Positions 34,564 to 42,040 of a stretch of DNA of 64,000 bases are shown piece by piece. The notes beneath the pieces are model-generated. The model was not told the DNA's origin and ran no database searches. It saw nothing but the letters and a program-made list of their open reading frames with translations. Source of the DNA: Arthrobacter sp. DNA4 (GTDB lineage Bacteria > Actinomycetota > Actinomycetes > Actinomycetales > Micrococcaceae); assembly GCF_024362385.1 (NCBI RefSeq), contig NZ_CP101466.1:124001-188000 (forward strand), in the 5' to 3' direction. Position 1 is the first letter of the stretch. The number at the start of each line of letters is the position of its first letter. The position numbers were made by a program, and so were the translations under genes.

Positions 34564-35574
34564 ATGTACGTGGCACGACCAATCACCCTGTTCACCGGCC
34601 AGTGGGCCGACCTGCCGTTCGAGGAGGTGGCCCGGCTGGCCGGAGAATGGGGCTACGACGGACTCGAGATCGCCTGCTGGGGCGACCACCTTGACCCGTG
34701 GCGCTGGGATGACGACGCCTATGTGCAGGGCAGGCTGGACATCCTGGAGCGCAACGGACTCAAAGCCTGGACCATCTCCAACCACCTCAAGGGCCAGGCA
34801 GTCTGCGACGATCCGATCGACGAACGGCACCGCGGCATCCTTCCGGATGCGGTGTGGGGTGACGGCGACCCTGAGGGCGTCCGCCGCCGTGCGGCCGAGG
34901 AACTGAAGAACACCGCCCGGCTTGCGGCCAGGCTTGGGGTGAAGACGGTGACGGGCTTCACGGGCTCGTCCATCTGGAAGTACGTCGCGATGTTCCCGCC
35001 TGCAACGGAAAAGATGGTCGACGCCGGCTACCAGGACTTCGCGGACCGCTGGAACCCGATCCTTGACGTCTTCGACGAGGTGGGTGTCCGGTTCGCCCAT
35101 GAAGTCCACCCCTCTGAGATCGCCTACGACTACTGGACAACCCAGCGCACGCTTGAAGCCATCGGGCACCGGGAAGCCTTCGGGCTGAACTGGGACCCCA
35201 GCCACATGGTGTGGCAGGACATCGACCCCGTCGGCTTCCTGTGGGACTTCAAGGACCGCATCTACCACGTGCACTGCAAGGACACGAAGAAGCGCCTCAC
35301 CAACGGCCGCAACGGGCGCCTCTCGTCCCACCTGCCGTGGGCGGATCCGCGCCGGGGCTGGGACTTCATCTCCACCGGCCACGGTGACGTGCCCTGGGAG
35401 GACGCCTTCCGGATGCTCAACTCCATCGGCTACCGCGGACCCCTGTCCGTGGAGTGGGAGGACGCCGGCATGGACCGCCTTGACGGCGCTCCCGAAGCGC
35501 TGGAGTTTGTCCGCCGGCTCTCCGGATACGAGCCCTCGGCGGCCGCCTTCGATGCCGCCTTCAGCACCAAGTAG
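34564..35574 (+). CDS. Sugar phosphate isomerase/epimerase-type TIM barrel
   Basis: The 336-residue AP-endonuclease-2-type barrel has [27 protein letters not shown] and SVEWEDAG, giving all four expected metal-site residues and the catalytic His. It lacks the long DUF6379-partner features of the CarB-like alpha subunits. It belongs to the branch often found beside Gfo/Idh genes in sugar catabolism, where members isomerise or epimerise keto-sugars. It follows the Gfo/Idh gene by 6 bp (GGAGGAG precedes the ATG) and ends at a strong hairpin. Confidence 0.82.
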   Translation: MYVARPITLFTGQWADLPFEEVARLAGEWGYDGLEIACWGDHLDPWRWDDDAYVQGRLDILERNGLKAWTISNHLKGQAVCDDPIDERHRGILPDAVWGDGDPEGVRRRAAEELKNTARLAARLGVKTVTGFTGSSIWKYVAMFPPATEKMVDAGYQDFADRWNPILDVFDEVGVRFAHEVHPSEIAYDYWTTQRTLEAIGHREAFGLNWDPSHMVWQDIDPVGFLWDFKDRIYHVHCKDTKKRLTNGRNGRLSSHLPWADPRRGWDFISTGHGDVPWEDAFRMLNSIGYRGPLSVEWEDAGMDRLDGAPEALEFVRRLSGYEPSAAAFDAAFSTK

Positions 35575-35587
35575 CAGCAACACGCAG

Positions 35588-35623
35588 GAATTGCCGGCCC
35601 GGGACATCCCAGGCCGGCAATTC
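35588..35623. terminator. Bidirectional terminator-like hairpin
   Basis: GAATTGCCGGCC (35588-35599) and GGCCGGCAATTC (35612-35623) form a perfect 12-bp GC-rich stem with a 12-base loop. It lies between the convergent genes ending at 35574 and 35657. No long U run follows on either strand, so termination strength is uncertain. Confidence 0.7.
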
Positions 35624-35656
35624 TGGTTAACAGTCCGGCAGCTCTGGTTGGCCGGA

Positions 35657-36646
35657 CTACCCGCCCGCCAACGCATTCTCCGCCAGCGCCAAGTGCCGCC
35701 GCGTCATGTCAGTGGGGTCATCACCCAGCCATTCGTGGCCACCCCACTCGCTGGTCAGTGTGCCCGTGAACCCGTTCCGGCTGAGGAGGCCCCCGAGATC
35801 CCGCAACGGCTGCGAAACCCGCCCGCCGTCGTCGTCCAGGTCCCAGAATTTCAGGTGGAAGGCACCCGCCAGTGGCAGGATCCCCTGAAGGTCGCCGGCT
35901 TCGCTCCGGCCAAAGCGGATGAGCAGGTTCATAAAGAGGGTGTGGATTCGCGGCGGTACCCCGCCTGCCCGGAGCAGTGCGTGTATTGCCCCGGCGGTGG
36001 CCGGATCCCGCCACTCTTCGGCCAGGCGCTTCAGAAGGTCCGGACCGACGCCGCCCTTCCCCAGTTCCTCGAGGTAGCTGACAGGAAGTGCCGGCATCAG
36101 CATGCTGATGTCCACCAGGACACGGATGCGCCTATCTCCGAGCGCCGCGATCGCCTCGAGGGCCGGAGCAACTGCTGGGCTGTCCGGAGCCTGCTGGCCC
36201 TGGACCTCCTCATACAGCACCAGATCCAGGTCGTGAAGAAGCGGCTGCACCAATGCCAGGAGCTGCGGGCCGGCCTGCCCGAGGGGAAGCCGAACCCCGC
36301 CGGCACCCACCCGGCGGGCCGCCACCAGCTGCGGCACCAGGAAGTCCAGCCGCTCCTGCAGCGTGCGGCGCCGGGTGGGCGACATGAAGTCGTCCAGGCT
36401 CGCACCCACGATGCTGATACGCCCGCCCTCCCCAGCCAGGGCATCCCGCAGCGCGTCCACCTCGGCGTGCTCGGGATCAGGGAACGAGCGCCACACGAGG
36501 CCGGGCTCAAGTTCCACCGTGCCAGCCGTACTGGCAGCGATCCCCGTGACAATGTCGGCGGCAGTGCGCCGGGCAGCGATGATTTCGGGGGTCCAATTGA
36601 ACGAACTGGCGCAGAGGGTCCAACTGCTGGGTATCTTGGCAGCCAT
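35657..36646 (-). CDS. Divergent C-glycoside deglycosidase alpha-like TIM barrel, set 5
   Basis: The 329-residue protein shares the C-terminal pattern of the other alpha subunits: HLKFWDLDDDG (His264), TSEWGGHEW (Glu300) and the end DPTDMTRRHLALAENAL. Glu146 and Asp179 can complete the metal site, but the His of the usual EIH motif is Val148 (YEEV). I chose ATG at 36646, preceded by GGAAGG; 36661 is the alternative. It is divergent from a beta-subunit-like gene starting at 36715, so they may be partners expressed from one control region. Its activity is less certain than that of the other copies. Confidence 0.62.
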   Translation of the reverse strand: MAAKIPSSWTLCASSFNWTPEIIAARRTAADIVTGIAASTAGTVELEPGLVWRSFPDPEHAEVDALRDALAGEGGRISIVGASLDDFMSPTRRRTLQERLDFLVPQLVAARRVGAGGVRLPLGQAGPQLLALVQPLLHDLDLVLYEEVQGQQAPDSPAVAPALEAIAALGDRRIRVLVDISMLMPALPVSYLEELGKGGVGPDLLKRLAEEWRDPATAGAIHALLRAGGVPPRIHTLFMNLLIRFGRSEAGDLQGILPLAGAFHLKFWDLDDDGGRVSQPLRDLGGLLSRNGFTGTLTSEWGGHEWLGDDPTDMTRRHLALAENALAGG

Positions 36647-36661
36647 AAGGAGCCTTCCCAT

Positions 36662-36690
36662 TTATGTATCCTACTGGCAAACTTATGTCA
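36662..36690. promoter_or_regulatory. TTATGT boxes in the divergent alpha/beta gap
   Basis: TTATGT occurs at 36662-36667 and again at 36683-36688 (AAACTTATGTCA), 21 bp apart. This is nearly the same spacing as the pair at 24261-24295. The sites lie in the 68-bp gap between the starts at 36646 and 36715, where they would overlap both promoters. Confidence 0.45.
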
Positions 36691-36714
36691 GATTCAGGAT
36701 AAAGGATTGAAGCC

Positions 36715-37131
36715 ATGATGGAAACAGCATTTCGCCCTGACGCCCTTACTGCTGTTGCGGGCGGCTTTGAGTTGCGGCTCGGCCTGCCCTGGATCCGCTC
36801 CATGCCGCTTTCGAGCATCATTGGCCTGGCGGTGGAGGTCGACGGCGGCACTGTTCCGCCAGGAGGGCTGGCGGTGGTTTTGGGGGCGCGGCGCGTGCCG
36901 CCGGCTGCGCTGCAGGAGGAAGCCGGATGGTGGTTTGTCCAGGACCGGCTGGTGGTGCATTGCGGGCACGGGCTCGCCGGCGGCAGCCATCTCATTGCCG
37001 TTGATTTCCAGCTTTTGGTGCCCTACCTGCAGGCCGCTCCCGGCCGTCCGCTGGTGCTGCCATTCCATGTCGAAGCCCGGCTGGACCCACTCCACGCGGT
37101 GCTGCCTGGCGCCTCGCGCGACGTGGCCTGA
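36715..37131 (+). CDS. C-glycoside deglycosidase beta-subunit-like protein, set 5
   Basis: The 138-residue DUF6379-type protein has FELRLGLPWIRSMPLSS, EEAGWWFVQDRL and FQLLVPYLQAAPG, matching the beta-sandwich subunits at 30386 and 32975 at equivalent positions. AAGGA lies 8 bp before the first ATG. Its last 140 bp overlap the C-terminal end of the convergent ROK gene. Pairing with the divergent alpha-like protein at 35657 is inferred from position, since every other beta gene here has an alpha partner. Confidence 0.68.
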   Translation: MMETAFRPDALTAVAGGFELRLGLPWIRSMPLSSIIGLAVEVDGGTVPPGGLAVVLGARRVPPAALQEEAGWWFVQDRLVVHCGHGLAGGSHLIAVDFQLLVPYLQAAPGRPLVLPFHVEARLDPLHAVLPGASRDVA

Positions 37132-38422
37132 CCGGAGCCCCTGCTGCCGCCCTTGCGGGGCTAGGCGGCACTGCCTCACGTTCCGGTGAGGGGTGCCCGT
37201 CGGCGAACCAGCGGGGGAAGGTGATGTCGAACAGTTGCTCACGGGCCAGTTCCGCTCCGCCGCGCAGCGGTTCCCGCTCATCGTTCACGGACAGCGTGAT
37301 GGTGAGGTCCCGTGTGGCCAGGGGCAGTGACAGTTCATAGACGCGCTGGCGGACCTCGGCAAGGAATACCTCTCCCGCAGAGGCAATGGCGCCGCCGATG
37401 ACGATGACGCCTGGATTGAACATATTCACCAGGGCGGAAATGGTCTCGCCTGCAACGTGCGCTGACTTCTGGATGAGCCCGATGGCCAGCGGGTCGCCCG
37501 CCTGCGCCGCGAGGGTAATGTCCTCCAGGTTGAGGGGACCCTTCTTTGCCCGGCCTGCCAGGGATGTGGCGACGCCGTCCTTGATGGCCTGTTCGGCATC
37601 CCGCACCAACGCCCAGCCGCCGGCGACCGCCTCCAGGCAGCCGACTTTTCCGCAGCGGCACGGCACGTCGGAGTCGGATACCCGGACGTGGCCGATATCC
37701 CCGGCTGCCCCGTTGGCGCCACGGTGGATCCTGCCTTTCGACAGGAGGCCCGCGCCCACCCCGGAGCCGATCTTGCAGTAGATGAGGTCCGTCAGGGAGT
37801 CGCGTCGGCGGGCGCGCTCGCCGAGGGCCAGCAGGTTGGAGTCGTTATCCACCCAGACGGGGGCGTTGAAGCGCTCCTCGAACGGCGTGCGGACATCGAA
37901 GCCGTTCCAGCCGGGCATGATGGGCGGCGCTACGGGTTGCCCGGTGGCGAAGTCGACGGGGCCCGGGAGGCCCACCACCACTCCCCATACAGGTACTTCC
38001 GGATGTTTCCTGAGGACGTCGTCAACGAGGGACATGACGGCATTGATGGTTTTTACCGGCCCCTGGGCGATGTCCCACGTGCGGTGGGCATGGTCTATCA
38101 CGTCGCCGTCGAGGGCGGTGATGCCCACCCTGATGTGTGCCGCTCCAAGGGCGCAGATGATGATGCGACCCTGCTCGGAGCGGAAGCGCAGGGTCCGCGG
38201 GGCGCGGCCCCCGGATGAGGCGCCGAAGTCGCCATCCCCAAGGAACCCGATCGAGATGGCCTGGTCCACGCGCTGGCTGACGACGCCTCTTCCCAGGCCG
38301 GTGACCTTGCCGATTTCCGGCCGGGTGGTGGCTTCCCCCGTCCGCACAAGGTTGACGATGCGCAGCAGGCTGGTCACTTCATCCGTCTGTGCCCCAAAGC
38401 GGAGGGTGGAGTCTGTCGTCAT
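36992..38422 (-). CDS. ROK-family transcriptional regulator
   Basis: The 476-residue protein has an N-terminal winged helix (TRPEIGKVTGLGRGVVSQRV) and a ROK sugar-binding domain with GLPGPVDF, the zinc site CRCGKVGCLE and GVIVIGGAI. ROK repressors bind sugars or keto-sugars and control catabolic operons. I chose ATG at 38422. The last 70 or so residues (Arg/Ala/Pro-rich) exceed the usual ROK length and lie partly opposite the beta-subunit gene. It is divergent from the second Gfo/Idh operon, whose promoter region has TTATG-type boxes, making this protein a candidate regulator of the island. Confidence 0.83.
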   Translation of the reverse strand: MTTDSTLRFGAQTDEVTSLLRIVNLVRTGEATTRPEIGKVTGLGRGVVSQRVDQAISIGFLGDGDFGASSGGRAPRTLRFRSEQGRIIICALGAAHIRVGITALDGDVIDHAHRTWDIAQGPVKTINAVMSLVDDVLRKHPEVPVWGVVVGLPGPVDFATGQPVAPPIMPGWNGFDVRTPFEERFNAPVWVDNDSNLLALGERARRRDSLTDLIYCKIGSGVGAGLLSKGRIHRGANGAAGDIGHVRVSDSDVPCRCGKVGCLEAVAGGWALVRDAEQAIKDGVATSLAGRAKKGPLNLEDITLAAQAGDPLAIGLIQKSAHVAGETISALVNMFNPGVIVIGGAIASAGEVFLAEVRQRVYELSLPLATRDLTITLSVNDEREPLRGGAELAREQLFDITFPRWFADGHPSPEREAVPPSPARAAAGAPVRPRRARRQAAPRGVGPAGLRHGMAAPADGRERPAGRAPKAGNQRQ

Positions 38423-38466
38423 GGCACCAATTCTCACACATGGAGGCCGACTAAAGTACGCATTGC

Positions 38467-38499
38467 CATAAGAATGGTGCAAATTGACCATACTTATGA
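38467..38499. promoter_or_regulatory. TTATG-type boxes upstream of the second Gfo/Idh operon
   Basis: CCATAAG (38466-38472) and CTTATGA (38493-38499) are inverted copies of the TTATG core, about 27 bp apart. They sit in the 104-bp gap between the divergent ROK gene (38422) and Gfo/Idh gene (38527). They are weaker than the boxes at 24262 and 36679, with only five to seven bases in common. Confidence 0.35.
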
Positions 38500-38526
38500 A
38501 TAATAAGAACAAAAGAGGAGGTTGCC

Positions 38527-39567
38527 ATGCCCTGGAATATCGGGATCCTGGGGGCTGGCCCAGGCGTTTCCGCGCTGCATCTGCCCGTCCTGGGACAGCT
38601 GCAGGAGCTCTTCACGGTGGTGCACATTGCCGACTCCGGAAGCGGCCGCGCCCGGGCCCTGGCCGAACGGACCGGTGCCCGTTGCTCAACAGGGGAGCAG
38701 GACCTGCTCGAGGACCAGCGCGTGGACGTGGTGGCCATCTGCAGTCCGCCGGCCCAGCATTCCCGTCAGATCCTGGCGTCAGTGGCCGCTGGAAAACGCG
38801 CCATCTTTTGCGAGAAGCCGCTGGCTACCACCCGCCAGGAGGCCGAGGCGGTAATCGAGGCCTGCCGGGCCGCCGGTGCCATCCTGATGGTGGGGACGAA
38901 CCACCTCTTCGACCCCGCATGGGGGCGTGCCAGGCACCGGCTGGTGGCACTGGAAGGCAGGGTGCAGGCAGTTTCCGTTACGTTGGCGCTTCCGCCCAAC
39001 GACAGGTACCACCAACTCGTGGCGGAGGGCGGTCCGTTCCAGGCCGCCCGCCGCGACGCTCCCGATGTCCGGGACCCCGCAGTCTCGGCCGGTGTCCTGC
39101 GGCAACTGCTGACCGGCCTGGCCATCCATGACCTGCCCGCGGTGCGGGACATTGCGCCCGGAATCGACGAGGTTGTCTACGCGCGGCTGGTGCCGCCGAT
39201 CGGATACCTGGTGGGATACCGCGCAGGCGACGTGCTGGTCCAGCTGGCACTCACCATGCTGCCGGACGGGCCGGATGCCCTCTGGCGGATGGCCATCACC
39301 ACCTCCCATGACCGCATCGAGGTGGACTTTCCGCCGGCTTTCGTGCACGCCGGAAGCGCCGCTGTCCGGGTGCGCAGCGTGGACGGACGGTGGACTTCTT
39401 ATCGGCGCCAGCCCGTGGACGGGTACGTGGCGGAGTGGCGCCTGCTGGCATCCCTCCTTGAGGGGGATGTGCCCGTGGAATACGACGAAGTGCTGGCCGA
39501 TTCGCACTATGCCGTGGACCTCGCCAACGCTGCTGCCGCCAGGATCCTGGAAGGTGCAGGGCAATGA
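38527..39567 (+). CDS. Gfo/Idh/MocA-family oxidoreductase, second copy
   Basis: The 346-residue protein opens with NIGILGAGPGVSALHLPVLG, carries the conserved CEKPLATT near residue 98 and DPAWGRARHRL after it, and ends in the Gfo C-terminal fold. AGAGGAGG precedes the ATG. It overlaps the next gene by 4 bases. It differs widely from the copy at 33370. Likely reactions are NAD(P)-linked oxidation or reduction of a sugar or keto-sugar; the short spacing to an uncharacterised partner suggests they act together. Confidence 0.85.
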   Translation: MPWNIGILGAGPGVSALHLPVLGQLQELFTVVHIADSGSGRARALAERTGARCSTGEQDLLEDQRVDVVAICSPPAQHSRQILASVAAGKRAIFCEKPLATTRQEAEAVIEACRAAGAILMVGTNHLFDPAWGRARHRLVALEGRVQAVSVTLALPPNDRYHQLVAEGGPFQAARRDAPDVRDPAVSAGVLRQLLTGLAIHDLPAVRDIAPGIDEVVYARLVPPIGYLVGYRAGDVLVQLALTMLPDGPDALWRMAITTSHDRIEVDFPPAFVHAGSAAVRVRSVDGRWTSYRRQPVDGYVAEWRLLASLLEGDVPVEYDEVLADSHYAVDLANAAAARILEGAGQ

Positions 39568-40379
39568 CGGCGACCGGCCGCAGGCTCGGCGTTTTCACCC
39601 GCCTGCCGTCCTACCTGGGTGCGGCTGCCGGGCTTTCGGCCGCTCTCATTCCCGCTGGGGAACCTGACGGCGCGGTGGTGGTGGTCCCTGGATCGGGCGA
39701 CTGGTTGCAGGGCATGCTTGCCGCCCGGAACCAGGGGGCGGCGGCGGTAATCATTGCCGATCCCAGGGTGCTTCCACGCGAAAATCCCGACGCCGGATGC
39801 TGGCCCGGGGACATCCCTGTGGTGGTCGACCGTCCACGCCTGCGCCCCGACGTCGTCGCGGACGCCGTGCAGGCAAGGCGTGGGCACCAGGCCCGGGCCA
39901 TCACGGTGGAATGCGCCGCGCCTGCGGCCGAACTGGAAGCGGTGGTCAGCGATGGCTTCGGTTGGGTCCGCTCCCTCGGGGAGGGGCCTTTGGCGCTCCG
40001 GGCGGCCGGCGGCGCCTCGCTTGGCCTGATTGCACTGATGGACGTGCAGTCCGCGGGCGCAAGCCTTCCAGCAACTCTTGCGGGAACTGCCCTGGGCGGG
40101 GGACGTGGCCCCGGGGGCCTCCTCCAGGTGCTCGCCCTTGGTGAGGTGCGGACGGAGGTGGTTGTGGACCAGCCTGCCGGGTCAGTCCGGGTGGAAACCT
40201 CCACGGCGGACGGAATCCTGAAGGCGGCTGAACGCTACGAGTCCCCGGCCCGCCTTGCGCTGCGCCGCGCTCTTGATTCCTGGCGGTCCGGGGACCCCGC
40301 GGCGGATCTGGAGGAGTTGCTGGCGGACCAGGCGCTGGCCCGGGAAGTCCTCCAGGCGCCGCGGAACCAAGATGTCTAA
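39564..40379 (+). CDS. Unknown protein co-encoded with a Gfo/Idh oxidoreductase
   Basis: I do not recognise this 271-residue protein. The N-terminal half has alternating hydrophobic strands (AVVVVPGSGDWLQGMLAA, AAAVIIADPRVL, DIPVVVDRP) that look like a Rossmann-type alpha/beta fold. The middle is Ala/Gly-rich (LGLIALMDVQSAG), and the C-terminus is helical and acidic (ADLEELLADQALAREVL). There is no signal peptide or membrane segment. It overlaps the Gfo/Idh stop (ATGA), so it is probably translated with it. It could be a second subunit of that oxidoreductase or a C-terminal domain-like partner. Confidence 0.7.
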   Translation: MTATGRRLGVFTRLPSYLGAAAGLSAALIPAGEPDGAVVVVPGSGDWLQGMLAARNQGAAAVIIADPRVLPRENPDAGCWPGDIPVVVDRPRLRPDVVADAVQARRGHQARAITVECAAPAAELEAVVSDGFGWVRSLGEGPLALRAAGGASLGLIALMDVQSAGASLPATLAGTALGGGRGPGGLLQVLALGEVRTEVVVDQPAGSVRVETSTADGILKAAERYESPARLALRRALDSWRSGDPAADLEELLADQALAREVLQAPRNQDV

Positions 40380-40527
40380 ACCAAGCAATCTTTTGTTGCT
40401 TTCCAACCTAAGTGGCGGTAGGCTCATCAATGGCGCCGGGGTTCCCCGCGGACCCGTTCTCCGTCGTGATGGTGCGCCGGAGGCACACCACGTCGCGCCG
40501 ACGGCCCGATCGTTCGGGCAGACCACT

Positions 40528-42024
40528 ATGCCACTCTCTCCCGTAAGACTCCGTCTCCTGGTCGCTTCGCTGTTGACCGTTTCCTTCCTCGGTGCGCTGG
40601 ACCACACCGTGGTTTCCACTTCCCTGGCAACCATTTCCGGCGAACTGGGCGCGCTGCAGCTCATGAGCTGGGTGGTGGTCGGCTACACCCTGGCCAGCAC
40701 CGTCCTGCTCCCCGTGCTCGGCAAGCTGGGCGACGTGCTCGGCGCCCGGCGGATCTTCCTGGTCTCCCTGGTGATCTTCCTTGCCGCTTCCCTTGCCTGC
40801 GGTTTCGCCACGGACATCGCGTGGCTGATTGCAGCCCGCGTGCTGCAGGGCATGAGCTCAGCGGGCCTGCAGCTGATGTCGCAGACCATCATTGCGCGGG
40901 TCACCACGCAGCGGGAACGGCCCCGCCATATGGCCATCATCGGCGCAGCATTTCCTATCGCCATCCTGGTGGGCCCCGTCCTGGGCGGTGCCATCACTGA
41001 TTACTGGGGCTGGCAATGGGTCTTTTGGATCAACATCCCTGTGGGCGCGGCCGCCTTTGCCTTCGCGCTGGTTGCCGTTCCCCGCCTGGAACCAGGGCCG
41101 GCGCCCCGGAGCTTTGACATCGCCGGCGCCGCCGTCTTCACCACCGCACTGGTAGCCCTGGTGCTGGCCGCCTCCTGGGCCGCTGACCAGAGCGGCTGGG
41201 CGACGGCCCTGACCGCGCTGGCGGTCAGTGTCGCCGGTTTCATCGCTTTCTTCCTGATCGAACGGCGTGCTCCTGAGCCCATCATTCCGCTGTACTTCTT
41301 CGCCAACCGCACCATCGCCGCCGGTACGGCGCTCTCGGCGATCATCGGCGTCGGACTCTTCTCCATCACCGCCTACCTGCCCACGTACTTCCAAATGGCG
41401 TACCGGACCACCGCTACGGTGTCCGGCCTGGTCCCCATCGCCACCGTCTTCGGGATGCTTGCCAGCAACCTGCTGACCGGATGGCTGGCAAGCCGCACCG
41501 GGCGGTACCGGATCTTTCCCATCGTTGGCACCATCCTGGGAGCGGCCGGCCTGCTGGTCATGGCGCTGCTGCCCGCGGGCCTTCCGCTCTGGGCACCCAT
41601 GATGGTGATGGCGGGTGTGGGCATGGGCACTGGCGCGTTCATGAGCCTGATCGTCGCCGTCGTCCAAGGAGCCGCGCCGGTCAGCCAGACCGGCACCATC
41701 ACGGCCACCATCAACCTGGTGCGGCAGGTGGGATCGACAGTGGCGACGGCGGTCATCGGCGGTGTGGTCGGCTCAGGTGTCGCCGCCCTCCTGCCGGCGG
41801 GGCTGGACGCGTCAACGCTGACGCCGAACCAGGTGCACGGGGCGTCCGCGGCAGTCCAGGCCAGCGTCGCGCAGATCTACGGCACCGTCTTCACCCCCAT
41901 CTTCATCGCGCTGGCCGCCGCCTACGCCCTGGGGATTGTGGCGGCTGTCCTGCTCCCGCACGGCCGCCTCTCCGACGAACCTGTCCCCGCAACCCGCACG
42001 CCTTCCGAAACCCTTCCGGCCTGA
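40528..42024 (+). CDS. DHA2-type MFS transporter
   Basis: The 498-residue protein has about 14 helices. It opens with LLVASLLTVSFLGALDHTVV (motif D1-like LDxTVV), followed by GKLGDVLGARRIFL (motif A) and GMSSAGLQL, typical of the drug:H+ antiporter-2 family. The hydrophobic core begins right after ATG 40528. An in-frame ATG at 40372, overlapping the preceding stop, would add about 52 non-hydrophobic residues and cannot be excluded because no good ribosome-binding site precedes 40528. It may export an aglycone or import a glycoside; it is followed by a GMC oxidoreductase 16 bp later. Confidence 0.83.
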   Translation: MPLSPVRLRLLVASLLTVSFLGALDHTVVSTSLATISGELGALQLMSWVVVGYTLASTVLLPVLGKLGDVLGARRIFLVSLVIFLAASLACGFATDIAWLIAARVLQGMSSAGLQLMSQTIIARVTTQRERPRHMAIIGAAFPIAILVGPVLGGAITDYWGWQWVFWINIPVGAAAFAFALVAVPRLEPGPAPRSFDIAGAAVFTTALVALVLAASWAADQSGWATALTALAVSVAGFIAFFLIERRAPEPIIPLYFFANRTIAAGTALSAIIGVGLFSITAYLPTYFQMAYRTTATVSGLVPIATVFGMLASNLLTGWLASRTGRYRIFPIVGTILGAAGLLVMALLPAGLPLWAPMMVMAGVGMGTGAFMSLIVAVVQGAAPVSQTGTITATINLVRQVGSTVATAVIGGVVGSGVAALLPAGLDASTLTPNQVHGASAAVQASVAQIYGTVFTPIFIALAAAYALGIVAAVLLPHGRLSDEPVPATRTPSETLPA

Positions 42025-42040
42025 TCTCAAAGGAGACATC

